Source: Parabacteroides sp.
GTDB taxonomy: Bacteria; Bacteroidota; Bacteroidia; Bacteroidales; Tannerellaceae
DNA: 55,496 nucleotides
Reading direction: 5' to 3'
Assembly (NCBI GenBank): GCA_022775005.1
Contig: JALFJR010000031.1
Span: forward strand, 1 to 55,496
Of this stretch, positions 1 through 8,906 are shown in pieces (the stretch's first letter is position 1; every line of letters begins with the position of its first letter). Both the position numbers and the translations under genes were made by a program. The notes beneath the pieces are model-generated. The model was not told the DNA's origin and did not search any database. It saw only the letters and a program-made list of their open reading frames with translations.

Positions 1-407
1 CGCGACTTGGCTGGTTCAGGCTACCGCCCATTGACCAATATTCCTCACTGCTGCCTCCCGTAGGAGTCTGGTCCGTGTCTCAGTACCAGTGTGGGGGACC
101 TTCCTCTCAGAACCCCTATCCATCGTCGGCTTGGTGGGCCGTCGCCCCGCCAACTACCTAATGGAACGCATGCCTATCTATCAGCGATGAATCTTTAACA
201 AATATCCCCATGCGGGGTCCCTGTTTCATGCGGTATTAGTCCGTCTTTCGACGGGTTATCCCCCTCTGATAGGCAAGTTGCATACGCGTTACTCACCCGT
301 GCGCCGGTCGCCGGCGATGTGTTGCCACACCCCGCTGCCCCTCGACTTGCATGTGTTAAGCCTGTCGCTAGCGTTCATCCTGAGCCAGGATCAAACTCTT
401 CGTTGTT
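1..407 (-). rRNA. 16S ribosomal RNA, 5' part (truncated by window edge)
   Basis: Read on the minus strand this is the first ~407 bases of 16S rRNA. The conserved start AGAGTTTGATCCTGGCTCAG lies at about 399-380, and the ACTCCTACGGGAGGCAGCAG segment lies near 70-51. The gene runs off the left edge, so the rest of 16S and any 23S, 5S or tRNA genes are outside the window. The 5' end near 407 is set by analogy with E. coli, whose 16S begins a few bases before AGAGTTTGATC, so it may be off by a few bases. The variable regions resemble Parabacteroides as I remember them. Confidence 0.97.
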
Positions 408-584
408 CAAATTGTTTTCTTTTTATCCTTCGCCCGGATTCCGTCTCTCATCGTAGTCCAAGGTCTTCTTTCATTGACGGTACTCATCGATATACTCGAT
501 TCCGTTTCTTGTACTACTTGTCGTATTATGTAAGTATCCTCAAAGATCGCTTTCGCAATCATCGTCGTTTCTCGATTGCGGGTG

Positions 585-615
585 CAAAAGTACACCTATT
601 TTTTATTCCACCAAA
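585..615 (-). promoter_or_regulatory. rRNA operon promoter (Bacteroidetes consensus)
   Basis: On the minus strand, TTTG (615-612), a 19-base spacer and TACTTTTG (592-585) match the Bacteroides sigma-ABfr consensus TTTG-N19-TAnnTTTG exactly. A/T-rich sequence with T and A tracts at 616-660 could act as an UP element. Transcription should start near 578, giving a ~170-base leader before mature 16S. Nothing else recognisable lies in 408-584. Confidence 0.8.
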
Positions 616-660
616 CTTTTTCGCGAAGTTTTTTCAAAGTTTTTTTTGTCGCTTTTCTCA

Positions 661-3600
661 CTACTTGCGTACAACCACCTTAATAGCAGGTCGCATTCCA
701 CACTGCAGCAGGTAGATACCTGCTGGAACCGCCAGATGAACTGAGCCATATACATGGCGATGCAACAACAATCGACCACCACTATCCCAAAGCCGTACAT
801 CTTGCGGAACAGGCACCTCCAGCCATAGGCCACCCGTCTCAGGTGAGAATACATTTACATGCTCCTCTGCGATCAACTCATTGTCCACAGGAGAGCTCTC
901 ACCTACGAAATAAGCATGTATCACCTGATCTCCGTTCACTACATAAGGATAGGGATTGAGCGTATTACCATCCCACCAACGTACAAAAGCCATACCCTCT
1001 GCAGGCTTGGCCGCTAAAGTAACCACATCTCCATGCGATACCATATTGGCTGGAACACCACTCACTCTACCGCCTATAAGTTCATCTACTGTAAGCTGAT
1101 ATCGATTCAGTTGCAATCCGTCTACTTTTAACTCTACCAGTGGCTCGCTGACGGTCACCTCATAATAATAGCTCTTCGACACAGAGGTGGCACGTAGCTG
1201 CACATTCGGTTCCACAACCTTACCATTTGCCAAAAGGCGCACCTCGCTTTGGCTATAGGCAGGCAACACAACTACCCGCACCTGTACGCACTCGCCCCAA
1301 TTGACTACATCGAGATTACTCGTCGAACCTGTGATACCCGCACCGGCAGTCTGCACCAAACTTATCTTTGCCGTCGGAGCCTCGTTCAAAGTCGTAAAAA
1401 GTGGATAAAGCTGGCGTGCGTCAAGCGCAGTCGCCAAACGCGGATTATCTGTCGAGCCATCCGTCCATTTCAGAAAGCGTTGCCCCTCCGAGGCTACCGC
1501 TCGCAACAGCAAGGGAGTCTCCGCATAAAGCGACGCTTCTGTCGCCTCTTCCATCGTTTCCAACTTCCAAGCCTTTACCTGAGGCGGTAATGTCACCGCA
1601 AAGGTATCCCGCACGATGCCCTCCACCGAGATACGAATATTCTTATTAACATGATAGAGCGCATAACCTCCCTTGTTCTTCTCCAATTCCTCGCCATCAG
1701 CACGCACCACCAACTGCTCCTCGTGGTAGCCATTAGCGATCGCTAAATAGAATTTAAACGTCCCGTCGCGCTTCACTTCCGTACTGTAGCCTGTGAAAGG
1801 TTTTACCGTCACACCCTCTACCTCCGGTAAGGTGATCTGATACGCCTTATAGTCGGAAATGAACTGCGCCGAAAGTGTTGTATCGCTCACCACCCGAAGC
1901 GTCAGCGGATTCTTCTGGCTGCCCGTGCTCCACTTCGAGAACTTATAATCTTCGTCTGCCATTGCCTGCACCGTCAGATCCGTGCCGTAATCTATCACCC
2001 GACTACTCTCTTCTGCTCCCTCAGCAAAGGTAATCTGTCCATGCTCCGTCTGGAGCAGTGTCACAGTACACTGACGCGCTTGCAAACCTTTCACTACCAC
2101 CTTCACGTCGCCCGTTTGGTCGTAAAGACGATATACGCCATTCGTCCCAGGAGTGATCAATACCCCATTTGCCAATACCTGCATCGTGTCAGTCGATACG
2201 AAATAGTCTTTATCCACCTGTAGCTTAAACTCAAACGTACCACCCTTAACGATCGCATCCACCACCGTACCCCCATCGGGAGCTGTAGCTGTCACACCTG
2301 CCGGCAAATCGAATACCAAATGCAAACGACCGTCAAAAATGACCTGACGAGTGGCAATGCCGTCGCTATATCCCTCTCGCCGTGCGATCGCCCGGATCGT
2401 CACCGTGTCGCCAACGCTTCCATCCACCATAAACAGGCCCTCATACAAACGAGCCTGCTGCTCGTTCAAGGCATAATATAAGGTAGAGGCCTCATCTGTT
2501 TTCGCCAGGGTTACCTTCACCAAGGTCTCCGCATCCACCTTTTCCCGGTCTGGGTCGGTCGTAATTGTCGGAGCGGGAACTACCGGCAGAGTCGAAGCCA
2601 CAAACTCCGCAGAGACAATTAAGTTCTCCTCGCCTATCGTCACCGTCTGCGGACTGGTTGTGTATTCCTTGTCGTTGATCACCAACTTCTTCAACACATA
2701 GCCGGAGGTAGTCGGCTCAGCGCTGATCGTCAGCTCCGTCCCCTTTGCCAAAGGCGTACCCGATGCAATCGACTGGTCGCCCTGCTTCACGCTGATCACA
2801 CCCTCTTTGGGTTGAGCAATAATCACGGAGAACCCACGACTCCATGTGGCATAGAAAGTCTTGTCGCCATAATCGCCCGCCTCGATCTTCGTTGCCAAAG
2901 TAGTCAACATATCATCTTTATACCAACCGGCGAACGAGAAACCGTCACGCCTAACATCAGTTGGCAACATCACCTCCTCACCTGTTCGGTAGGAATCCAC
3001 CCTGCCGGATTGGATCGTGCCACCGTAAGTATCATACGTAATCGTATATTGAATGGGGTTCCACTGCGCATAGAAGGTAAGAGTCTTCGGAGCATTGTCT
3101 GGAATCGTTACCGAAGTAACCATCTCACCCACAGGTTTTGTTAAATCGGCATCCGCATACCACCCGCCAAAAGCATAGCCATTACGATAACTCTTCTTCA
3201 ACGCGACTTCCGATCCATACAGATAATTCAGATCCGCCACCGTCGTTCCTCCGTTCGTATTGAACTGAAGCGTATAGGTAGCAGGCACCCATTGCGCATA
3301 GAAGGTTTGACTTTCCGCGCAGCAACTTGCCTCCACTCGCCCCACATAATTGGAAGAAGAGGGCTCTCGAGTCCATCCCGCAAAGGTATAGTGATCTTTA
3401 CGCATCTCCTCTGCGGTCGGCAGGGTCGCACCTACATTATAGACAAAGGTAGCCGGAGCGGAGGACAACTCATCACCCCCATTCCAATAATAGGTAATCG
3501 TATAGGTATTGGGAGTCCATTGCGCATAGAGTATCTTCTCGCCTGTACCTGCGGGGATCTTGGTGACAGGCTCACCAGTACCCTGCGCATTCTCATACCA

Positions 3601-6087
3601 GCCTTTCAACATATAGCCCGTACGGGTAGCGACCGTTTTATCGGGCAAGTTTTCCATACCTTGCTCAGCATTATAAGTATATTGATCGCCCTCCAGCATT
3701 CCGCCGCCCTCATAGTTCAAGTCAAACTTAACCGCATAAGGAATGACTGTCCATTTCGCCTCCAGCGTAAATGCAATCGGAGTCTGCTTTATTTCCCAAT
3801 CAAAAGGCACCACGTCTTGCTTCACACCGTTCATGTACCAACCCGCAAAATCATAGTCATTGCGTTTAGCGACAACGGGTAAAGATTTTGAAGCATAGGT
3901 CTCAACCGTATAGCTGTCTGATTGATCCTCAAACCCGCCTAAATTGTATTTATAGACAAGGTTATACGTGATCTGCTTCCATTTTGCCGTCAAAGAAATA
4001 TCGGCAGAAGTTCCCTTGGGGATAGACGTAAGTATGCGGGTTCCATCTGACCAACCTTCAAAGATATAACCATTCCGGTTAGGCTGCGGGAAATCCGTGA
4101 CCGCTGATTCAATCGTAAAATACTTTTTCTGGGGATACCCCTCAACACCCTCCGTCGTGAAAGTCACCGTATAAGTCACGATCTCCCATTCAGCCGTAAG
4201 CGTCACATCCGCATCTCCATTATACACCTTACCTCCCGCATGAATGTTTCCTTCCGCATCTTTCCAGCCCTTAAAAGTATAGCCTTGGCGTGAGACAGAA
4301 GGCAATTCCTTCGGTTCGCTCACAAACGTGGTAATGGGAGCCGGAGCTGCAACATCGGGAAATCCGGTTTTAAAAGTAATCGTATAGGGCACATCCCAAA
4401 TCACCACTAAATCCAGATTCGAAGGTTCTGAAGAGGGAAGTTTGTTGTTCTCCAGCACTTTCTGAAGCGTACGATCTTTCCATCCACCAAACCTATTTAT
4501 CTCATGCGTAGCCGCACCAATAGTTATATCATCACCCACTTGATAAGTCTCAGGATAGTTGCCTCCGGCTACTGCCGCCCCACCATTATAATCATACTTG
4601 ATAGTATAGGTGTCCTTCAGCCATTTCGCATAGAGTGTCAAATCGCCGGTCCGTCCTGGCCCCACGGTTGTTACCTCCGCACCACTACCAGCCGCATTCT
4701 CATACCATCCCTGAAAAGTGCGATAGGCATATACCGGTTTATAGCGATCCACATAATTACTCCCATTTTTTAAGATAACCGATGTTTCGATCGTATAAGA
4801 CTCGTCTGCGATAGGACTTCCTCCCTGCGAATTGAATTGGATCGTATAGGAGGCAGGAATCCACTTGGCGTAAAACGTAATCTGAGTTGTATTCGTTGGA
4901 TAAGACTGTGTAGTTACCTGCATCGGTAAACTTACCGGTTGAGTAAGGGCTTCATCATAATACCAACCAACAAAAGCATAGCCCGCACGGGTTGGGGTGG
5001 GTAAAGAAGATAATTTGCTGGATATAGAATAGGAATAATCACCAGAAACCGCATTACCTCCATTTGTTTGGAAAGTGGGTATATATCTATTTTCAAGGAC
5101 TTCAATCGTTTCTGATTGAGAGCCAGAAAAACTTGTTACAAGGTTATTGTTCTTATAGAAGCCATATCCAGGAGCAAGCATATCATTTAGCGCAAGAGAT
5201 GTTTGAATCGCATAGCCATCTCCAAACGTGTCTCCCGAATAAGCACTTCTCGTCCCCGTGAATGTTGATGTGGCAATCTTTACAATTGGACTATTTGAGA
5301 TTTTCAATGCTATAGCCTCCCACCCACTGGCCGTCTTTGTTCCCGTTTTAGCCTCTACTGTTACATTATCTATAGATACAGTTCCCCCTGAGATAGCCAA
5401 GGCTGTAGCAGTTTGTTTCTTCGTAACTCTTCCATAATAGGTTGCTGCATAAATAGTTCCATTTTTAATTACGACATTTCCTCCTGTAACAGATACAGTA
5501 ACAATGGTCTTATCAGCATGCCAACTTAATTTTTTTCCATTCAGATCTAAAGTAACATTTCTATTGATTGTCAATGTTCCAGAAAGATTAATACCCTCAC
5601 CCAATTGAATAACATCATAGGTAGAATTATTGATCGCACTGGTCAGATCTGTCTCAGAAGAGACCGTTTTCGTTTGGGCCCCACTCTCCAACACGCCCCC
5701 AAGGATCATCGCGATCACCAAGAGGAAACGGAGGGCGAAGTGTGGGAAGGAAAAATTGTTTCCTCCCGAGGGAAAAATTGTTTCCTCCCGAGGTAACAAA
5801 AATTTCCTCCCGAGGTAATAGGCGTTTTTTACCGAAAGAACTGCCGTTTTTTGCCAAAAGAACAGGCGTTTCTTCCCGGAAGAACGGCCGTCTGTTCCCG
5901 AAGGGAAAATCGATTGAGCCGGCTCAAGTGATCGTTCCACCCCGGTCAAACGATCGTTTGACCCCGGTCGCATCGGTTGTTGAGCGGGCTGCCCCCCAAA
6001 GAGGAGCCACCGCACGCCCTGTATGATCATTCGTTTCATATCGTTTCGTTTTATCGTCATTTCATTTTCGTTTAAACATTGTTTCAA
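661..6087 (-). CDS. Large secreted InlB-B-repeat protein with T9SS-like C-terminal domain
   Basis: A 1808-residue surface or secreted protein of unknown role. A hydrophobic signal-like segment (FALRFLLVIAMILGG, residues ~117-131, cleavage near SGA-Q at 137) is followed by a beta-helix-like region (~140-330). Ten InlB B / Listeria-Bacteroides repeats follow (~334-1082), each starting like YTITFxxxGG and ending like FYAKW. Then come Ig-like and bacterial-repeat modules with TLYYALN and KFSKWS motifs. The last ~70 residues (VNVFSPETGGLWLEV through KVVVRK) resemble a type IX secretion sorting domain. The start is uncertain: ATGs lie at 6087, 6060 and 6039. The 6039 start gives MKRMIIQGVRWLL, which looks like the beginning of a signal peptide. 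Residues ~31-116, between that start and the hydrophobic core, come from a short-palindrome array and look inserted. InlB-like repeats alone do not imply invasion. Confidence 0.8.
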   Translation of the reverse strand: MKQCLNENEMTIKRNDMKRMIIQGVRWLLFGGQPAQQPMRPGSNDRLTGVERSLEPAQSIFPSGTDGRSSGKKRLFFWQKTAVLSVKNAYYLGRKFLLPREETIFPSGGNNFSFPHFALRFLLVIAMILGGVLESGAQTKTVSSETDLTSAINNSTYDVIQLGEGINLSGTLTINRNVTLDLNGKKLSWHADKTIVTVSVTGGNVVIKNGTIYAATYYGRVTKKQTATALAISGGTVSIDNVTVEAKTGTKTASGWEAIALKISNSPIVKIATSTFTGTRSAYSGDTFGDGYAIQTSLALNDMLAPGYGFYKNNNLVTSFSGSQSETIEVLENRYIPTFQTNGGNAVSGDYSYSISSKLSSLPTPTRAGYAFVGWYYDEALTQPVSLPMQVTTQSYPTNTTQITFYAKWIPASYTIQFNSQGGSPIADESYTIETSVILKNGSNYVDRYKPVYAYRTFQGWYENAAGSGAEVTTVGPGRTGDLTLYAKWLKDTYTIKYDYNGGAAVAGGNYPETYQVGDDITIGAATHEINRFGGWKDRTLQKVLENNKLPSSEPSNLDLVVIWDVPYTITFKTGFPDVAAPAPITTFVSEPKELPSVSRQGYTFKGWKDAEGNIHAGGKVYNGDADVTLTAEWEIVTYTVTFTTEGVEGYPQKKYFTIESAVTDFPQPNRNGYIFEGWSDGTRILTSIPKGTSADISLTAKWKQITYNLVYKYNLGGFEDQSDSYTVETYASKSLPVVAKRNDYDFAGWYMNGVKQDVVPFDWEIKQTPIAFTLEAKWTVIPYAVKFDLNYEGGGMLEGDQYTYNAEQGMENLPDKTVATRTGYMLKGWYENAQGTGEPVTKIPAGTGEKILYAQWTPNTYTITYYWNGGDELSSAPATFVYNVGATLPTAEEMRKDHYTFAGWTREPSSSNYVGRVEASCCAESQTFYAQWVPATYTLQFNTNGGTTVADLNYLYGSEVALKKSYRNGYAFGGWYADADLTKPVGEMVTSVTIPDNAPKTLTFYAQWNPIQYTITYDTYGGTIQSGRVDSYRTGEEVMLPTDVRRDGFSFAGWYKDDMLTTLATKIEAGDYGDKTFYATWSRGFSVIIAQPKEGVISVKQGDQSIASGTPLAKGTELTISAEPTTSGYVLKKLVINDKEYTTSPQTVTIGEENLIVSAEFVASTLPVVPAPTITTDPDREKVDAETLVKVTLAKTDEASTLYYALNEQQARLYEGLFMVDGSVGDTVTIRAIARREGYSDGIATRQVIFDGRLHLVFDLPAGVTATAPDGGTVVDAIVKGGTFEFKLQVDKDYFVSTDTMQVLANGVLITPGTNGVYRLYDQTGDVKVVVKGLQARQCTVTLLQTEHGQITFAEGAEESSRVIDYGTDLTVQAMADEDYKFSKWSTGSQKNPLTLRVVSDTTLSAQFISDYKAYQITLPEVEGVTVKPFTGYSTEVKRDGTFKFYLAIANGYHEEQLVVRADGEELEKNKGGYALYHVNKNIRISVEGIVRDTFAVTLPPQVKAWKLETMEEATEASLYAETPLLLRAVASEGQRFLKWTDGSTDNPRLATALDARQLYPLFTTLNEAPTAKISLVQTAGAGITGSTSNLDVVNWGECVQVRVVVLPAYSQSEVRLLANGKVVEPNVQLRATSVSKSYYYEVTVSEPLVELKVDGLQLNRYQLTVDELIGGRVSGVPANMVSHGDVVTLAAKPAEGMAFVRWWDGNTLNPYPYVVNGDQVIHAYFVGESSPVDNELIAEEHVNVFSPETGGLWLEVPVPQDVRLWDSGGRLLLHRHVYGSVHLAVPAGIYLLQCGMRPAIKVVVRK
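5741..5975. repeat. Short-word palindrome array inside the 5' end of the InlB-repeat gene
   Basis: A run of short self-complementary words: CCTCCCGAGG (three times, in a TTGTTTCCTCCCGAGG context), TTCTTCCCGGAAGAA, TTCCCGAAGGGAA, TTGAGCCGGCTCAA and GTCAAACGATCGTTTGAC (5945-5962). The last 18-base palindrome recurs exactly at 25819-25836 in an intergenic array. The composition is that of intergenic repeat DNA, yet the reading frame stays open through it. Confidence 0.75.
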
Positions 6088-6488
6088 AACCCGGTGTCAT
6101 CAACGCAACCCCAACGGGGTCGAACCAACCGATCATGTCACCCATCCGAGACGTTGCACGCAACGTCTCTACAATCGCAATCGCAATCATTCCACCACCA
6201 TCAGTAGAGACGTAGCGTGCTACGTCTCGTCACCATCATGGATGGACAGCCGATCATCCGACAATCGCAATCGCCATTATGCCATTCCGTTACCATCCCG
6301 GTAGGGACGTACGGCCCGTGCGTCCGCTACCATCGCAACATGGATCACACAATCGCAATCCCCATCCCAACACCGTGTCACCAACGCGACCCCAACGGGG
6401 TCGAACCAACCGATCGTGGCACCCATCGGACGCACGAGCCGTGCGTCCCTACACCGACACCCAACGGAGACGTTGCACGCAACGTCTC
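6088..6488. repeat. Intergenic REP-type palindrome cluster
   Basis: This 400-base gap has no credible gene. It holds five palindromes. Three are 22-base units of the form GAGACGTnGC...GCnACGTCTC, at 6148-6169, 6207-6228 and 6467-6488. Two are GGACG...CGTCC types, at about 6305-6325 and 6428-6448. ATCGCAATCGCAATC runs and two copies of CAACGGGGTCGAACCAACCGA (one near 6110, one near 6391, each beginning after a CG-rich lead) lie between them. The last palindrome abuts the TAG stop of the PCMD gene at 6490-6488, so it may form the 3' end of the operon transcript. The same families recur at 31449-31586. Confidence 0.8.
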
Positions 6489-8137
6489 TACTCGTAGATT
6501 AACTCCAACTCATCGACGAGGAGGACGCTACAGGTGCTGCCGGTGAAATAATCGCCAAATGCACTGGCGGAGGCAACGATCAGGATGTAGGTCGGCTTCG
6601 TGGTCTCGTCACGATACTGCAAGTCGATGCGGAAGCGAGTGTAATCCTTGACGGTTTGCCCCTGTCGAATCTCGCCGAAAGCCAACAGGTTATCGTTGTT
6701 CCAGGTCAGATCGACAAAGATACCTTCGTTGGTATTGACCAGGAAGGGGGCGGTCCAGCCACTGAAAAGCGCCATGTAGATATTGGCGGTATCGGGACGG
6801 CCAATCAGATCCTTATAGGGATCTTTCGCCTTGTCGATGATGCCACAGTTGTATTTATAATAGCCCGCGATGGCCGTCGGACGGCCGGTGAAGGGACGAC
6901 CGAAATGGAGCGAGGCACCATTCAGTCCCTCCACCTTATTGAAGGAGCCCGTATAGAAGCTGCCGGCGGCAAAGACACCCGCCACGGTCTTGCTCTCCAT
7001 GCGTGCCGCCTTACCCCGGATCACATCTGCTGTCTCCGGCGAGGTGGGGTTGGCCTCTCCCACGGCATTCGAGCCTTTGTTGCCCGTATCCCAAAAATAG
7101 TTTTCCGGGTCGAGGTTGATGTTGGGAAACCAGCTTTTGCCCTCTTTGATCCAATCGTCGAGCGAGAGGTTGGGCACGAGTTGCACCGCCTCTGTCGTGA
7201 ACCGCTTCACCTCCTCGGTGGCTCCATCCACCGTTACTTGATACTCGTAGGTAGTGGCAGGCTTTAAATGGGTGAACGAGAGGGTAAAATTGCCCTCCTC
7301 AGCGATCTTGATCTCTGAGGCAAGCACGCTCTCCCAAACCTCACTGACCGTTTCTCCCTCCTTTGCTGCCTCCCGATAGATCGCAGAGACCTGTCCCGTG
7401 CGGGTCGTTCCCCGCAGAGTAGCGTGTTTCGCCCAAGGTGCGATCGTCGTGAACGACATGCCCTTGGGAGGATAGGCAACACTGACCGTCCACTCCTCGG
7501 TCTGTCCAAAAGCCGTCACAAGGAAGACGCGAGGACGAGTAAAGTCGGTAATACCCTGTGGATCAGGTGTGACCACCGCATTGCTTCGCCCCAATTGCAA
7601 TGATTTGATACGTATATCACGCAAAGAAGGCTGAGCCGTGGAATCCACATAGACAATGGCATTATGGGTATCCGCATCAATCAATGCCGATCCCAACTGA
7701 TTCTCCACCTCGATCTTCCGTGAAATATCGGCCTCAACCGTCACTCGCCAGGTATAGTCTTGATAGAGCCTGAGCAGAATGGAAACCGGGCGAGAGAAAT
7801 CCATCCGGGTGTTGGCGGTGGCAGGCAGGCTGTCCGCCGAGATGAAACCGGAATCGGGAAAATGGGTAAAGCTCTTGCAGGCTGACGAGTCGGGAATGAC
7901 GCGCATTCCTTCCGTCACCACTAATTTCTCTACCCGCAGATCTCGCAGGTCGAGCGTATCGACTACCTTGACCGCAATCGAACCTTCCGCCTTATTGATC
8001 TTGATACTGGTTTGCCCTTCAACGGCAAACTCTTCGATCTCTCCCACGATGGTAGGATAGGGCAAATCGTTTTCCACGCACCCGCACAATAGGATAAGGG
8101 CCCCCAAAAGCCATCTTGTAAACCTCTTTCGTTCCAT
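6488..8137 (-). CDS. PCMD-domain lipoprotein with fibronectin-III-like domain
   Basis: A 549-residue lipoprotein (signal peptide ending LILLCGC, lipid Cys at 20), followed by acidic VEND that may favour surface export. Residues ~30-230 form two Ig-like modules without a clear DUF4493. Residues ~235-330 look like fibronectin type III (LKPATTYEYQVTVDG). The rest is a PCMD domain (putative carbohydrate metabolism domain, a predicted beta-sandwich), with GSFYTGSF, LHFGRPFTGRP and the typical end VDELELIYE. It is the last gene of a six-gene operon, 12 bases after the barrel gene. The domain name suggests glycan interaction, but no substrate can be inferred. Confidence 0.75.
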   Translation of the reverse strand: MERKRFTRWLLGALILLCGCVENDLPYPTIVGEIEEFAVEGQTSIKINKAEGSIAVKVVDTLDLRDLRVEKLVVTEGMRVIPDSSACKSFTHFPDSGFISADSLPATANTRMDFSRPVSILLRLYQDYTWRVTVEADISRKIEVENQLGSALIDADTHNAIVYVDSTAQPSLRDIRIKSLQLGRSNAVVTPDPQGITDFTRPRVFLVTAFGQTEEWTVSVAYPPKGMSFTTIAPWAKHATLRGTTRTGQVSAIYREAAKEGETVSEVWESVLASEIKIAEEGNFTLSFTHLKPATTYEYQVTVDGATEEVKRFTTEAVQLVPNLSLDDWIKEGKSWFPNINLDPENYFWDTGNKGSNAVGEANPTSPETADVIRGKAARMESKTVAGVFAAGSFYTGSFNKVEGLNGASLHFGRPFTGRPTAIAGYYKYNCGIIDKAKDPYKDLIGRPDTANIYMALFSGWTAPFLVNTNEGIFVDLTWNNDNLLAFGEIRQGQTVKDYTRFRIDLQYRDETTKPTYILIVASASAFGDYFTGSTCSVLLVDELELIYE

Positions 8138-8149
8138 ACACCGATCGGA

Positions 8150-8899
8150 TTAAAAGAAAAAGACAAGGCCGATATCGACCGAGAGCAGATTGACCTTAAA
8201 ATTCGCGGAGCTGGAATGGCGAGAGCCCTCTTCCACCTGATCCTTCGTCTGGTCATACCAATTGAAGTTCAATCCGGCGACATTCACGGAGGCCTCCGCC
8301 GCCACATGGTTATTGATGAAACAGGTGATACCCGGAGAGAACCCGATGTTGATATTATGCTTCAACTGGTAAACGCCGCTCAGATCGGCTCCCGATCCCG
8401 AACGGCTGTTGCTCTCGGAATAGCCATAGGCCAAACGCCCCTCACTAAACAACCCAAAACGTTTATTATCGCCTAAGTTCAGATACATTCGCGTGAAGAA
8501 CTCACCCGTATAAGTGTTAGAGACAGCCTTATAGTTGTCGACATCGAAGCTGATGTCATCGCCCAACTCCAATGAGAGATTGCCCAAATTGGTGATGCTC
8601 CGCCCATAAGCGAAACGGGCGCCGATCGAAATATTGTCCTTGATGAAATAGCTGACCATGGGAGTCACCTTAAAAGAATATCCATCGCTGGAAATGTCTT
8701 TCAAGACAGACATAAACTCAAAATTGTCATCCACATGCTCGTTGTAGGAAAAGGTGGCACCCACCATCCATTGTCCCTTGGGGATAAAGGTCTTCATTTC
8801 AATGCCTCGGTCATAGACCGTCCGCTCCGCCCGCAAGGACTGAACGCCCGATCCCCACAGCGCGACGGCTAACAAGATAGTTGCTAATAGTCGTTTCAT
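8150..8899 (-). CDS. Outer-membrane beta-barrel protein
   Basis: About 249 residues from the chosen start MKRLLATILLAVALWGSG (8899). A longer frame from 8944 exists, but the signal peptide fits 8899, which also leaves a 7-base gap after the previous stop. After the signal peptide, alternating strands (GQWMVGATFSYNEH, GYSFKVTPMVSYFI, ISIGARFAYGRS) and an aromatic C-terminus (DIGLVFFF) mark an outer-membrane beta-barrel of the small porin-like type. It sits between two PCMD lipoprotein genes, so it may be the membrane partner of this surface complex. That role is inferred from context only. Confidence 0.75.
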   Translation of the reverse strand: MKRLLATILLAVALWGSGVQSLRAERTVYDRGIEMKTFIPKGQWMVGATFSYNEHVDDNFEFMSVLKDISSDGYSFKVTPMVSYFIKDNISIGARFAYGRSITNLGNLSLELGDDISFDVDNYKAVSNTYTGEFFTRMYLNLGDNKRFGLFSEGRLAYGYSESNSRSGSGADLSGVYQLKHNINIGFSPGITCFINNHVAAEASVNVAGLNFNWYDQTKDQVEEGSRHSSSANFKVNLLSVDIGLVFFF

Positions 8900-8906
8900 T
8901 CGTTTG

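Noticed and set aside
278-854. Open frames on both strands over the 16S 5' end and rRNA promoter
   Set aside because: They overlap clear rRNA and promoter sequence and have no recognisable protein features.
661-6087. Invasion factor based on InlB repeats
   Set aside because: InlB B-repeats are common in harmless Bacteroidales surface proteins; no leucine-rich repeat domain is present.
6023-6546. Plus-strand frames rich in Arg, His and Pro across the palindrome cluster
   Set aside because: They translate repeat words such as CAACGGGGTCGAAC and have no family resemblance.
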